Source: an uncultured Paracoccaceae bacterium
Lineage (GTDB): Bacteria; Pseudomonadota; Alphaproteobacteria; Rhodobacterales; Rhodobacteraceae
Reading direction: 5' to 3'
Assembly (NCBI GenBank): GCA_947488175.1
Contig: CANKYO010000012.1
Coordinates: forward strand, 1-64,000
DNA: 64,000 nucleotides
The translations under genes and the position numbers were made by a program. Every line of letters begins with the position of its first letter. Position 1 is the stretch's first letter. Of the stretch, positions 8,107 to 17,189 are shown piece by piece. Under the pieces are notes generated by a model. That model ran no database searches. It was not told the origin of the DNA and saw only the letters and a program-made list of their open reading frames with translations.

Positions 8107-9567
8107 TTGCAACGCAGAAAGCTTGGAACAAGGGTGTATCAAACAAACTCAATAACGGGAATCAAGGTAATAACTCTACGTGACCAAGCATCTGGTCTTG
8201 TTCACAATCCATCGGAGAGTAAGTCTGTCGAGATAAAGAGATGGATCGACCCGTCCGATCCAAAGAACGAAGCGAAAAAAGTTAAAGGATTATTGGCGCT
8301 TAGAAATTTTAACGGCGGCTTCATGTTGATTGGGTTTGACGATAAGACGCTGAGGCCAGATTCAGAAAATGTTCCCAAAAGTGCAGTAGCCAATTATCAT
8401 GCAGATGCGATCCAAGCACTTGTATCCAAGTATTCGTCTGAAACATTTGAGGTAGAGGTTCTGTTTCCGGAACGTGATGGGCAGGTCTATCCAGTCATAT
8501 CTGTTCCGTCTGGCGTTAAGATACCAGTTATCGCGAAAAGAGATTTGTTAAACAGCGGTGGTGGTAAACTAGTCGCTGTGGGCGATGTCTACTTTCGCAC
8601 ATTGAGAACCAATAATACAGTAAGCACAGCAAAGATTGCAGTCCACGACTGGCCAGAATTGATAGGCATTTGCTTCGATAACCGAGAAGCCGATATTGGA
8701 CGTTTTTTGAGGCGACAGCTAGGCGGGGTCGATCTATCTGGGATACTCGAACTTTTGGGAGATGCTGATTCCCGCTCAGAGCATGCAAGCCCAGCCATGG
8801 AGTTGGAGGAGCTACTCAACCAAGGTCAAGCCTGATACGAGGACGCTATCTCCAAGCGTAGCGAAATCATTCCACGACATGGCACCTTCGAAGTTGCGCT
8901 GATAATCCGAGGCCCGTTGGAGTTGTCCAATGCCAATTAAAAGTTTCTGCGAGTTTTGGATGCGAATAATCCCAACCTTACCGGTTGGCCAATTTGGCGT
9001 GATAGTCAAGGTTTCCAAGAAGCTGCAGATCATCCTTACGTCTACAAGGGTGCGTGGGAAGCGCCTATCGTTGGTTTAGATACAGCATGGTTAGGCGGGC
9101 ATCTGGACTTCATGCGGAAGGAACCCAGCGGTCGCTTTTACCTAAGGCGTGCACTGCAAGACGATGTTGCAGGCACTGAGAGGGCTCCATCACCGAATAC
9201 CGCTTTGGACTTTGGGTTGACAATTCTGCGAACCGCGGAGGCGATTGCTGTTGGTAAAAGCTTTGCTAGCGCTCTTGTCACTGATCCTGAGACAACTATC
9301 CTTGAATTTGCTTTTCGTTGGAAAGGGCTAGCTGGACGCTACCTGTCTTCTTGGGCCAATCCTGGCAGATCATTGAGTTACCGCCGCATTGCTAAGCAGG
9401 ACGAAATTACATGTTTGGTTGCAGTACCGCTGGATACCTCTCCTGACGCCATATCTACCTACACCAAAGAGGCTATTGCATCACTTTTTGCCCTCTTTGA
9501 GGGTTTTGAAATTGCGGACAAAGTTGTGGATGACCTTGTCGGTAAACTGCTGGAGCGAAAGCTGTAG
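8107..9567 (+). pseudogene. AlbA_2 (Schlafen-like) domain gene broken by two in-frame stops
   Basis: A single reading frame of 487 codons carries an internal TGA (8833-8835) and TAA (8938-8940) and no frameshift. The N-terminal piece has the AlbA_2 putative DNA-binding/NTP-binding pattern (SVEIKRWIDP, then LLALRNFNGGFMLIGFDD). The segment between the stops still reads as sensible protein (GTFEVALIIRGPLEL). The C-terminal piece keeps NPNLTGWPIWRDS, GRFYLRRALQDD and EFAFRWKGLAGRYLSSWANP, which I recall as conserved in full-length AlbA_2 proteins. CGA to TGA and CAA to TAA would each explain a stop by one C-to-T change. The exact start is uncertain: TTG 8107 directly follows a stop, and GTG 8134 is an alternative. 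It is AT-rich relative to neighbours and inserted after rplP. Confidence 0.8.
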
Positions 9568-9586
9568 ATGCGCAAAAAAAGGCTGG

Positions 9587-10210
9587 CTACCCCCACGCAT
9601 AGTTAAAACTCACCGAAATCCGTTCATTCTCCTCAGCCATATTCATAGGCACTTCGTGCCGCAGCCAGCTTTCCCAGAGCAGGACATCGCCGACCTGAGG
9701 TGTCACGTAGATGAACGGGCGCAACTCGTCCCGCGCCTCTTTGATCCGTGTCGGGGCGGCCATCATCATGGGCAGGCGTGGGTCTTCGAGTTTCAGCGCG
9801 CTGGCCCCGTCCGGCATTGCCACATAGGTCGTCCCGCTGACCACCGAATGCGGGTGGATATGGCCGGTATGGATACCGCCGGGAGGCAGGATATTGATCC
9901 AGATATCTTCCAGCTTCAGGGACTTGTCACCGAGGTCGAACTGTAAGTCTTTCGCAAATTCAGCCACATGGGCGTCCAGTGCCTTGACCAGATCGGCAAA
10001 GATCGGGAAGCGCCAGGGCAGGTCGGTCAGGGACGCATAGGAGGTGTAGCCAGGATAGCCATTCGCCTCGCACCAGTCCTGTCCGGCCTCGTCATCATCG
10101 GCGATGACAAGGCAGGAGTTCTGCAGCTCGGTCGGGTCGATAGCATCGCCACGCTCGGACAGTTTGGCGTGGTATAGGCGGGTTGCGAAAAGGGATCTGA
10201 TATCAGCCAT
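9587..10210 (-). CDS. TIGR02466-type 2OG-Fe(II) oxygenase, 207 aa
   Basis: The sequence resembles the putative 2-oxoglutarate/Fe(II)-dependent oxygenase family known as TIGR02466 (2OG-FeII_Oxy_5). Metal-ligand candidates are the histidines of IHTGHIHPHSVVSGTTYV near residue 118 and the distal His of ESWLRHEVPMN. The distal Arg of NERISVSFNY is the probable 2-oxoglutarate anchor. Such enzymes hydroxylate an unknown substrate, and these genes have marine and phage relatives. It is cytoplasmic, with no signal peptide. The start MADIRSLFATRLY matches the family. The YdcH-like gene lies 42 bases upstream on the same strand, so they may be co-transcribed. Confidence 0.85.
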   Translation of the reverse strand: MADIRSLFATRLYHAKLSERGDAIDPTELQNSCLVIADDDEAGQDWCEANGYPGYTSYASLTDLPWRFPIFADLVKALDAHVAEFAKDLQFDLGDKSLKLEDIWINILPPGGIHTGHIHPHSVVSGTTYVAMPDGASALKLEDPRLPMMMAAPTRIKEARDELRPFIYVTPQVGDVLLWESWLRHEVPMNMAEENERISVSFNYAWG

Positions 10211-10252
10211 GGCCCGTCTTAACCCAGGCCATAGCGATGCGCGAGAGGGAGT

Positions 10253-10501
10253 TTACCCCGCTGCCTGTTTGGTCAGGTAGGCATAGATCTGATCCTTGAG
10301 CATCACGCGTTCCTTGCGCAGGTCAATCAGATGATCATCAGAGGTGGGTTCGACATTGGTTTCGGCCCGGTGCACCGCCCGATTGGTCACGTGATACGCG
10401 TCGAACATCTTGGCGAAATGGGCGTCGGACTGGCGCAGATCGTGTATGCGATCGACATGCTCGGGAAACTCTTCGGCCAGTTCGTGCGGGGTGTGGGACA
10501 T
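10253..10501 (-). CDS. YdcH-like DUF465 small protein, 82 aa
   Basis: Small, highly charged, all-helical protein of the YdcH/DUF465 family, with the pattern FPEHVDRIHDLRQSDAHFAKMFDAYHVTNRAVHRAE and the C-terminal LRKERVMLKDQIYAYL in overlapping pieces. It has normal length and no signal peptide. Function is not established. It is oriented with the oxygenase gene downstream. Confidence 0.88.
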   Translation of the reverse strand: MSHTPHELAEEFPEHVDRIHDLRQSDAHFAKMFDAYHVTNRAVHRAETNVEPTSDDHLIDLRKERVMLKDQIYAYLTKQAAG

Positions 10502-10695
10502 CTGTCTCTCCTGTTTTGCGTTGGGTCCAGATTATCCGGCGCGCCGGCGGCGTCGTTGACGCAAATCAAGAAATGGGCTCTGCCCAAATGGCGGCAAATT
10601 AACCAGTGTTCTGCCAAATTCCCGCCACATCCGCTGTCTACGCACAGGCATCAAACGGGCCTGGCCCGTCATAAAATGCAAAAAGGCGAAACGAT

Positions 10696-11772
10696 ATGCG
10701 TTTACTCAAATCCCTTCTTCTGACATCCGGCCTGTGCGTCGCGGCGGCGTCCGCTTCGGCGCAAAACATCGCATGCGGGCAGGATTATGTTGTTGAATCA
10801 GGCGATTATCTGTCCAGCATCGCCAGACGTGTCTACGGCGATACGGCCAATTATACCCTGATCTATAGCGCCAATGTGGATGTCATCGGTGGCGATCCCG
10901 GTGCGATCAATGTGGGCGACCGTCTGTTTATTCCCTGCCTTGACGGGGCCGTGCAGGCATCGACCGCTGATGCGTCTGCGATCCGTCAGCGCACGATCGA
11001 GGCGCTGCCCGGCCCATCGGGTGACCGCCCCATTCGCGTGTTGACCGCGACCGGCTGGGCGCCGTTCATGGATGAAGATCAGGCGCAGGGCGGATTGTTG
11101 ACTGAAATCATAAACTTAGCCCTTGAGAATGCCGACAGCAAGCCGGAATATCAGATCGATTTCATCAATGATGATGGCGCGCATCTGCAGCCGCTGATCA
11201 CCGATCATGCCTATGATATCAGCATTGGCTGGAGCCAGCCGAACTGTGAATTGTTCGACAAGCTGGAAGATGAATCCAAGTTCCGTTGCAACAATCTGGC
11301 GTTCAGTGATCCGCTTTATGAGGAAGTGCTGGGCTACTACAGCCCGTCCGCCGATCCTGCATTTGCAGAGCATTCCGCGCTGCATGGCAAGCGCATCTGC
11401 CGGGCCGAGGCCTATACGCTGGCGCCGATGGAAGAGGTTGATCTGGTCGCCCCGGTGATTGAGGTTGTCCGGGCACCGACTGCGGCCGACTGTGTGAATT
11501 TCATCCTTGAAAACAAGGCCGATGCCGCGCTGATCGCTGTTGATGTGGCCGAAGGCCGGATCGCTGAACTGGGTGCACAGGACCGCGTCCAGATGCATGA
11601 GGCGCTGACATTTGTGGACGTGCTGCATGCGGTGATCGCCAAGACCCATCCGCAGGCGGATGAGATTTTGGCCGTGGTCAATAACGGGCTGGGCAACATC
11701 AAGGAAACCGGATTGTGGTTCCAGACTGTGCGCCGCCACATGACCGCGTTTCGTGAGTTGAGCCAAGGTTAA
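10696..11772 (+). CDS. Secreted LysM domain fused to a family-3-type solute-binding domain, 358 aa
   Basis: A Sec signal peptide (residues 1-22, ending ASASA) is followed by a LysM-type module at about 30-80 (YVVESGDYLSSIARRVYGD, then INVGDRLFIPC). After a short linker, residues about 108-355 look like a periplasmic SBP_bac_3 domain (IRVLTATGWAPFMDEDQAQGG at its start, and DAALIAVDVAEG). The combination suggests a peptidoglycan-retained binding protein or sensor in the periplasm. No permease or ATPase gene lies beside it. It ends 22 bases before a strong terminator and appears monocistronic. Confidence 0.8.
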   Translation: MRLLKSLLLTSGLCVAAASASAQNIACGQDYVVESGDYLSSIARRVYGDTANYTLIYSANVDVIGGDPGAINVGDRLFIPCLDGAVQASTADASAIRQRTIEALPGPSGDRPIRVLTATGWAPFMDEDQAQGGLLTEIINLALENADSKPEYQIDFINDDGAHLQPLITDHAYDISIGWSQPNCELFDKLEDESKFRCNNLAFSDPLYEEVLGYYSPSADPAFAEHSALHGKRICRAEAYTLAPMEEVDLVAPVIEVVRAPTAADCVNFILENKADAALIAVDVAEGRIAELGAQDRVQMHEALTFVDVLHAVIAKTHPQADEILAVVNNGLGNIKETGLWFQTVRRHMTAFRELSQG

Positions 11773-11794
11773 ACGGCTTTCTTCGACGCCGCTG

Positions 11795-11828
11795 AAACAC
11801 CCGCCCGATTACCTCGGGCGGGTGTTTT
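11795..11828 (+). terminator. Rho-independent terminator
   Basis: Stem AAACACCCGCCCG / CGGGCGGGTGTTT with a short loop and a final T-run. It terminates the LysM/SBP gene. Confidence 0.9.
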
Positions 11829-11938
11829 GCGTGCGGGGGTACGCAACGTTCGGTGGGGGGCAGACGGGCGCGCAACACCCTTATCGGGCCGCTTTTGCGA
11901 ATCATCAGTTAATACTGGGGTTTTGGCGAAAATGAGCG

Positions 11939-11976
11939 GTCGGCATCGCGTCGGCAAAACGTCGGACTTGCGTCGG
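11939..11976. repeat. Four GTCGG boxes at an exact 11-bp period (array 1)
   Basis: GTCGG begins at 11939, 11950, 11961 and 11972. The six bases between boxes are CATCGC, CAAAAC and ACTTGC, and ACC follows the last box. The same building blocks occur at 43831-43868 on the opposite strand in a different order. The period matches one DNA helical turn. It lies between two convergent genes. Confidence 0.75.
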
Positions 11977-12152
11977 ACCCTTTTGGGCGATTTTGCCGGT
12001 TTAACGCGGCGCACGGTGCAAGTGTGAATGCGGCGTTAAGACATACAGCTGATTGATCCGCTCGGGGAACAGCCTGAAGGCCGCACAGCTTTTCATGCGG
12101 CCTTCGGCAATATGGGACGATGCCGGATGTCGGAACACCCGGCATGACGTTA

Positions 12153-12485
12153 TCACCGCAGGGTGAAAATCTGATAGGCCAGTTCCTGACCATCCTTATT
12201 GATCACGGCCAGCACTTCGCTTGGTGCGCCAAGGCCGACATCCATGCGCACGTTTTCATTCACGCCGGGCAATAGCGATTCTGTCGCGAGCAATTCGCCC
12301 TTGGTGCCGCAATGGAAGGAATAAAGCTCCAGCGTGCCACCATCATCGGCCCGAACGGTGCCCAGATCGATCTGGTCGCCCGCTTCAATGGTGTGGTCGA
12401 GTTGGAAATAAGAAGTGTCTGCGAAAGCGAAACCGGCCGAGCCAATAGCCACGAGACATGCCAGCGTAGTTTTAATTCTAAACAT
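12153..12485 (-). CDS. Small periplasmic protein of unknown family, 110 aa
   Basis: The N-terminus MFRIKTTLACLVAIGSAGFAFA is a clear Sec signal peptide, leaving a mature domain of about 88 residues with mixed beta content and one Cys. An AGGAG Shine-Dalgarno stands about 7 bases before the ATG. No family recognised. It stands alone between the GTCGG array and the duplicated repeats. Confidence 0.75.
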   Translation of the reverse strand: MFRIKTTLACLVAIGSAGFAFADTSYFQLDHTIEAGDQIDLGTVRADDGGTLELYSFHCGTKGELLATESLLPGVNENVRMDVGLGAPSEVLAVINKDGQELAYQIFTLR

Positions 12486-12700
12486 CGTTTTCTCCTATTT
12501 AGACGTGTCTGGCCCAGGCTATTGATATGACGCTTATCTGCATCATGGTTGCCGCCAATACGGGACAGTGAATAAGGCATGGCGGTGCCTGGGCCTTTCA
12601 AGCGTAATCCGGCGCGGGCCGGGCAGATTGATGTTTGTCAATTAGAAGGAAAGGGTGGGGTGACGTTTCGCCGGGGGCTGTTTCCGAGTGCGCCGGCGAT

Positions 12701-13117
12701 GCCCCGGACGGGCGCGGCGACGTGTGAGGTCCCGGATCAAGTCCGGGACTGCGTTGCGTAATAGTGCTGAGGGCAGCGCCCGCCCTGGGGGGCGTTTGGA
12801 TGGGTCGTGTTGCGGGTGACGGCGCCACAGGTGCTGGCGTTGCGTTGTTTGGGACGTTGCAAAAGCGCCCTCCGGGGGGAGGGTTTGAGGCGTCCCGGAA
12901 AAGGTCCGGGGGACCTTTTCAGCCGAAAACGGGCGGAGCCCCGGACGGGCGCGGCGATGTGCGGGGTCCCGGGTCAGGCCCGGGACGGGTGTGTCAACGT
13001 GCTGAGGGGAGTGCCCGACCTGGAGGGCGTTTGGATGGGTTGTGTTGCGGGTGACGGCGCCACAGGTGCTGGCGTTGCGTTGTTTGTGACGTTGCAAAAG
13101 CGCCCTCCGGGGGGAGG
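12701..13117. repeat. Two direct copies of a ~180-bp unit, about 235 bp apart
   Basis: Copy 1 spans about 12701-12882 and copy 2 about 12938-13117. Each starts GCCCCGGACGGGCGCGGCGA and contains the GTCCCGGA palindrome. Each ends with a stretch of about 119 bp (from 12764 and from 12999) that differs at only a few positions and closes with GCAAAAGCGCCCTCCGGGG. Long frames through it are low-complexity and not conserved between copies, so it is taken as non-coding repeat DNA. It fills most of the gap 12486-13133. Confidence 0.75.
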
Positions 13118-13133
13118 TCGGGCGCTGCCCGGC

Positions 13134-13595
13134 CTATCGTCCGGGCAAGACGGCTGGACCGGTCGCCTTTGCCAAACGGGCATTCACGATTTCAACCACA
13201 AACGGGTTTTCCTCATCAATCCTGACTTCGGCCAGGCGGCGACGGCCAAACCGGCTATCCGCAGTCGCGAGCCCTCTTAGGAGCGGATTGGGCTTTGATG
13301 CAAACTCGTCTATCGACCAACTGAGTGACTGTTGAAGATCATGGTATGCCCTGAATTCCGTCGTGATGCCGTGTGCATCAAAGTCTTCAGGCTGGCGGTA
13401 GTATTGTCCGGCGCTGTCTCTGTACGCTGCATATTCGGACGCTGAAAAGATCTTCTTGTTGTCCAGCAAGACAAAGAACTCGCCATTCTCGCTGCGCGTC
13501 GGCTTGGAATACTTCGTGAGTTCAACAGAAAGGCGACCCTGTAATGCAGGCGCGAAGCGGACTTCTAACTGTTGTTTTAGCTTGGACCAGCGCAA
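13134..13595 (-). CDS. SF0329-like protein of unknown function, 153 aa
   Basis: Resembles the SF0329 family, which typically begins RWSKLKxxLExRFAxxLxGR. Here that reads RWSKLKQQLEVRFAPALQGR, with the later segments NPLLRGLA and FGRRRLAEV. I chose TTG at 13595 because a perfect AGGAGG sits 8 bases upstream. An in-frame ATG at 13601 is only 2 bases from that AGGAGG, and one at 13676 would run the gene through the divergent rpmC promoter. No signal peptide or membrane segment. Function unknown. Confidence 0.7.
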   Translation of the reverse strand: MRWSKLKQQLEVRFAPALQGRLSVELTKYSKPTRSENGEFFVLLDNKKIFSASEYAAYRDSAGQYYRQPEDFDAHGITTEFRAYHDLQQSLSWSIDEFASKPNPLLRGLATADSRFGRRRLAEVRIDEENPFVVEIVNARLAKATGPAVLPGR

Positions 13596-13664
13596 TTGCA
13601 TCGCCTCCTGTGATCTGTTCTTCACGGATACCGCGTCGCGGTCGATTTTCAACAGTAATAACTC

Positions 13665-13693
13665 TTGCCAACCCAACCATCCCCCCCTATACG
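13665..13693 (+). promoter_or_regulatory. Predicted promoter of the rpmC (spc) block
   Basis: TTGCCA (13665-13670), 17-bp C-rich spacer, TATACG (13688-13693). The downstream leader shares CCCACT and CACTCCACC words with the rplB leader. Confidence 0.78.
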
Positions 13694-13773
13694 GCCCACT
13701 TCTACACCCACTCCACCGGGAATCGGGTCACGCTTGCGTAGCGGCCTGCCGGTGATGTTGAAAGGACAAGGCA

Positions 13774-13980
13774 ATGAATGCCAAAGAACTGCGGGAGAAA
13801 ACTCCCGATCAGCTCCGTGAAGAGTTGACCAATCTGAAGAAAGAAGCCTTCAACCTGCGCTTCCAGCAGGCTACCGGCCAGCTTGAAAACACTGCCGCGA
13901 TGCGTGCCGCCCGCCGGAACGCCGCGAAAGTCAAAACCATTCTGAACGAAAAGGCCGCAGCGGCCGCATCGGAGGCTTAA
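13774..13980 (+). CDS. rpmC: 50S ribosomal protein L29
   Basis: L29 is a two-helix protein near the tunnel exit. It is 68 aa, starting [20 protein letters not shown], with the [12 protein letters not shown] motif and an Ala-rich tail. It is the first gene of the block driven from 13665. rpsQ begins 4 bases after the stop. Confidence 0.97.
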   Translation: MNAKELREKTPDQLREELTNLKKEAFNLRFQQATGQLENTAAMRAARRNAAKVKTILNEKAAAAASEA

Positions 13981-13984
13981 GAGT

Positions 13985-14215
13985 ATGCCTAAGCGTATCC
14001 TGCAAGGGGTTGTGACAAGCAACCAGAACGCCCAGACCGTCACTGTTTCGGTCGAGCGCCGTTTCAAGCACCCGCTGCTGCAAAAGACCGTCCGTAAGTC
14101 CAAGAAATACCGGGCCCACGACGAAAACAACGCTTTCAACGTTGGTGACACCGTCCGTATCCAGGAATGTGCGCCGAAATCGAAAACCAAACGCTGGGAG
14201 GTTATTGCTTCTTAA
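13985..14215 (+). CDS. rpsQ: 30S ribosomal protein S17
   Basis: S17 is an OB-fold primary binder of the 16S 5' domain. It is 76 aa, with [19 protein letters not shown] and the [17 protein letters not shown] box. A 79-base spacer with a small GTCCG/CGGAC hairpin separates it from rplN. Confidence 0.97.
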   Translation: MPKRILQGVVTSNQNAQTVTVSVERRFKHPLLQKTVRKSKKYRAHDENNAFNVGDTVRIQECAPKSKTKRWEVIAS

Positions 14216-14294
14216 GCAGTAACAACCCGGTTCAACGAAACCCTGGGGGTCCGGTCGGAAATCGGACATATCCCCAAAGGTCGGGAGAAACCAA

Positions 14295-14663
14295 ATGATC
14301 CAGATGCAGACCAATCTGGATGTAGCTGACAATAGCGGCGCCCGCCGTGTTCAGTGCATCAAGGTTCTGGGTGGTTCCCACCGTCGTTACGCGAGTGTCG
14401 GTGACATTATCGTCGTATCGGTGAAGGAAGCCATTCCACGTGGTCGCGTAAAGAAAGGTGACGTCCGTAAGGCCGTCGTCGTACGCACCGCCAAAGAAGT
14501 TCGCCGCGAAGATGGCACCGCCATCCGCTTTGACAGCAACGCTGCTGTCATCCTCAACAACAACAATGAGCCGATCGGTACCCGTATCTTTGGCCCGGTT
14601 GTTCGCGAGCTGCGCGCCAAGAACTTCATGAAAATTATCTCGCTTGCTCCGGAGGTGCTGTGA
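14295..14663 (+). CDS. rplN: 50S ribosomal protein L14
   Basis: L14 lies at the subunit interface and is the RsfS docking site. It is 122 aa, the exact family length, starting [18 protein letters not shown], with [20 protein letters not shown]. The TGA stop overlaps the rplX ATG by one base. Confidence 0.98.
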   Translation: MIQMQTNLDVADNSGARRVQCIKVLGGSHRRYASVGDIIVVSVKEAIPRGRVKKGDVRKAVVVRTAKEVRREDGTAIRFDSNAAVILNNNNEPIGTRIFGPVVRELRAKNFMKIISLAPEVL

Positions 14664-14968
14664 TGGCTGCCAAACTCCGTAAAGGTGACAAGGTCATCGT
14701 GCTGGCCGGCAAGGACAAGGGCAAGACAGGCGAGATTTCGTCGGTTGACCCGAAATCCGGCAAGGCCATCGTGGACGGGATCAATATCTCGATCCGTCAT
14801 GTGAAACAGTCTGCGCAATCTCAGGGGGGCCGCACGCCGAAGGCTATGCCGATCCAACTGAGCAACCTCGCGATTGTTGATGCAAACGGCAAGGCGTCCC
14901 GCGTCGGCTTCCGCATGGATGGCGACAAGAAGGTTCGTTTCGCCAAGACAACAGGGGATGCGATCTGA
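14663..14968 (+). CDS. rplX: 50S ribosomal protein L24
   Basis: L24 is an assembly-initiator protein. It is 101 aa, with a KOW motif ([19 protein letters not shown]) and the [15 protein letters not shown] segment. The ATG at 14663 is preferred over the adjacent GTG at 14660 because GGAGG at 14651-14655 is then 7 bases away. It overlaps rplE by one base. Confidence 0.97.
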   Translation: MAAKLRKGDKVIVLAGKDKGKTGEISSVDPKSGKAIVDGINISIRHVKQSAQSQGGRTPKAMPIQLSNLAIVDANGKASRVGFRMDGDKKVRFAKTTGDAI

Positions 14969-15531
14969 TGCTTGACGCTGCAAACTATACCCCCCGCCTG
15001 AAGGCTCTTTATGCGTCGACCGTTCGTGCGTCGATGAAGGAAGAGTTCGGTTACAAGAATGACATGCAGATCCCACGTTTGGACAAAATCGTTCTGAACA
15101 TTGGCTGCGGTGCCGAAGCTGTCCGTGACAGCAAGAAAGCCAAGTCAGCCCAGGAAGACCTGACCACCATCGCCGGTCAGAAAGCCATGACAACCAAGGC
15201 CAAGAAATCGATCGCCGGTTTCCGCGTCCGCGAGGACATGCCTCTGGGTGCCAAGGTCACATTGCGCGGCGACCGGATGTATGAATTCCTGGATCGTCTG
15301 ATCACAGTGGCCATGCCTCGTATCCGCGACTTCCGCGGCGTGTCGGGCAAGTCTTTTGACGGCCGCGGCAACTATGCCACCGGCTTGAAAGAGCACATCG
15401 TGTTCCCCGAAATCAACTTTGATAAAGTTGATGAGATGTGGGGAATGGACATCGTCATCTGCACCACAGCGAACACTGACGCTGAAGCAAAAGCATTGTT
15501 GAAAGCCTTCAACATGCCGTTCAACAGCTAA
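14968..15531 (+). CDS. rplE: 50S ribosomal protein L5
   Basis: L5 binds 5S rRNA in the central protuberance. It is 187 aa, with [18 protein letters not shown] near the start and the [17 protein letters not shown] motif near the end. The ATG overlaps the rplX stop, and rpsN follows after 20 bases. Confidence 0.98.
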   Translation: MLDAANYTPRLKALYASTVRASMKEEFGYKNDMQIPRLDKIVLNIGCGAEAVRDSKKAKSAQEDLTTIAGQKAMTTKAKKSIAGFRVREDMPLGAKVTLRGDRMYEFLDRLITVAMPRIRDFRGVSGKSFDGRGNYATGLKEHIVFPEINFDKVDEMWGMDIVICTTANTDAEAKALLKAFNMPFNS

Positions 15532-15551
15532 GCGCCAGGGAGAGATTAGAT

Positions 15552-15857
15552 ATGGCTAAGAAATCCATGATCGAGCGTGAGAAGAAGCGCGAAAAGCTGG
15601 TGGCCCGTTACGCTGAAAAGCGCGCCGCGCTGAAGGCGATCATCAACGACCGCGACAAGCCCGTCGAAGAGCGGTTCAAGGCATCCCTTGAATTGGCAAA
15701 ACTGCCCCGCAACTCTTCGGCAACCCGTCTGCACAACCGTTGCCAGCTCACCGGGCGTCCACACGCCTATTACCGTAAACTGAAGATCAGCCGGATCGCG
15801 CTGCGGGACCTTGGGTCCAACGGCGAAATCCCCGGCATGGTCAAGTCAAGCTGGTAA
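15552..15857 (+). CDS. rpsN: 30S ribosomal protein S14, zinc-independent form
   Basis: S14 is an assembly protein of the 30S head. It is 101 aa, starting [16 protein letters not shown], with the C-terminal [21 protein letters not shown] motif in pieces. The CxxC pairs of the short zinc form are missing, so this is the long C-minus type usual in proteobacteria. Confidence 0.97.
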   Translation: MAKKSMIEREKKREKLVARYAEKRAALKAIINDRDKPVEERFKASLELAKLPRNSSATRLHNRCQLTGRPHAYYRKLKISRIALRDLGSNGEIPGMVKSSW

Positions 15858-15869
15858 GGAGCATATGAT

Positions 15870-16262
15870 ATGAACGATCCTATCGGTGATATGCTGACCC
15901 GTATCCGCAACGGCCAGATGCGCGGCAAAAGCACGGTGGAAACACCTGCGTCCAAGCTGCGCGCCTGGGTGCTAGATGTGCTGTCCGACGAAGGCTACAT
16001 CCGCGGCTACGAAAAGAAGGACGGCAAAGACGGCCATCCTGCTTTCGAAATCAGCCTGAAGTATTACGAGGGCGCCCCCGTCATTCGCGAAGTCAAGCGG
16101 GTCTCAAAACCCGGTCGTCGCGTGTATCTGGGTGCCAATGACCTGCCTTCCGTCCGTCAGGGCCTGGGTGTGTCGATTGTCTCCACCTCCAAGGGTGTGA
16201 TGTCGGATGCAAATGCACGGGCGGCCAATATCGGCGGCGAAGTGCTCTGCACTGTATTCTAA
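15870..16262 (+). CDS. rpsH: 30S ribosomal protein S8
   Basis: S8 binds the central 16S domain and in E. coli represses the spc operon. It is 130 aa, starting [16 protein letters not shown], with [15 protein letters not shown] and the terminal GGEVLCTVF. It is followed by rplF after 9 bases. Confidence 0.98.
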   Translation: MNDPIGDMLTRIRNGQMRGKSTVETPASKLRAWVLDVLSDEGYIRGYEKKDGKDGHPAFEISLKYYEGAPVIREVKRVSKPGRRVYLGANDLPSVRQGLGVSIVSTSKGVMSDANARAANIGGEVLCTVF

Positions 16263-16271
16263 GGGGAAATC

Positions 16272-16805
16272 ATGTCTCGTATTGGTAAAAAACCGATTGA
16301 GCTGCCCTCTGGCGTCACCGCCAGCGTGTCAGGTCAGACCGTTGAAGTGAAAGGCCCCAAGGGGACCCGCAGCTTCAAGGCCACTGACGATGTAACCATC
16401 AGCGTTGATGGCAATGTCGTCACTGTCGAACCTCGCGGCAAATCCAAGCGCGCGCGCCAGCAGTGGGGCATGAGCCGCACAATGGTCGCCAACCTGGCCA
16501 CCGGCGTCTCCGAAGGCTTCAAGAAAGAGCTGGAGCTGTCAGGCGTGGGTTACCGGGCACAGATGCAGGGCAACACCCTGAAACTGTCGCTGGGCTACAG
16601 TCACGATGTCGATTTCGAAGTGCCTGCAGGCGTCACAGTGACCGCCCCCAAGCAGACCGAAATCACCGTGGAAGGTATCGACGAGCAGCTTGTGGGCCAG
16701 GTCGCGGCGAATATCCGTGAATGGCGCAAGCCCGAGCCCTACAAGGGCAAGGGTATCAAGTACAAAGGCGAATATATCTTCCGCAAGGAAGGTAAGAAGA
16801 AGTAA
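16272..16805 (+). CDS. rplF: 50S ribosomal protein L6
   Basis: L6 sits near the sarcin-ricin loop. It is 177 aa of two repeated domains, starting [15 protein letters not shown], with the signature [21 protein letters not shown] at its C-terminus in pieces. It has normal length and is followed by rplR after 11 bases. Confidence 0.98.
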   Translation: MSRIGKKPIELPSGVTASVSGQTVEVKGPKGTRSFKATDDVTISVDGNVVTVEPRGKSKRARQQWGMSRTMVANLATGVSEGFKKELELSGVGYRAQMQGNTLKLSLGYSHDVDFEVPAGVTVTAPKQTEITVEGIDEQLVGQVAANIREWRKPEPYKGKGIKYKGEYIFRKEGKKK

Positions 16806-16816
16806 GGACGCGACAA

Positions 16817-17182
16817 ATGGCAAACAGCAAGAGACAACTGTTTCTGAAGCGCCGTATGCGCGTTCGGAACAAATTGCGGGCGGTGACCGCAAACCAGGGG
16901 CGCGCGCGTCTTTCGGTGCACCGTTCCAACAAGAACATCAGCGCCCAGCTGATCGACGATGTGAACGGGGTCACGCTGGCCTCGGCGTCATCGCTCGAAA
17001 AGGATCTGGGCGTGGTTGGCAAGAACAACATCGAAGCCGCGACCAAGGTGGGTGCCGCAATCGCGGAACGCGCCAAGAAGGCCGGCGTCGACGTTGCATA
17101 TTTCGACCGCGGTGGTTTCCTCTTCCACGGCAAGATCAAGGCTCTGGCCGATGCAGCCCGTGAAGGTGGCTTGAAAATCTAA
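16817..17182 (+). CDS. rplR: 50S ribosomal protein L18
   Basis: L18 carries 5S rRNA into the 50S subunit. It is 121 aa, starting [17 protein letters not shown], with [14 protein letters not shown] and the [19 protein letters not shown]-terminus. The gap to rpsE is 132 bases, longer than normal, and holds a perfect inverted repeat. Confidence 0.98.
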   Translation: MANSKRQLFLKRRMRVRNKLRAVTANQGRARLSVHRSNKNISAQLIDDVNGVTLASASSLEKDLGVVGKNNIEAATKVGAAIAERAKKAGVDVAYFDRGGFLFHGKIKALADAAREGGLKI

Positions 17183-17189
17183 ACGGTGC

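Noticed and set aside
11939-11976. GTCGG array as a CRISPR or tandem minisatellite
   Set aside because: The units are only 11 bp with a 5-base conserved box and no spacers of CRISPR length. There are no cas genes.
12076-12105. GAAGGCCGCA...TGCGGCCTTC hairpin as terminator for the minus-strand gene at 12153
   Set aside because: A good stem, but no T-run on the minus strand. Function undecided, so it is not listed.
12642-13280. Open frames of 96-157 codons on both strands in the duplicated repeats
   Set aside because: The protein readings differ between the two copies and are low-complexity. The DNA, not a protein, is what is conserved.
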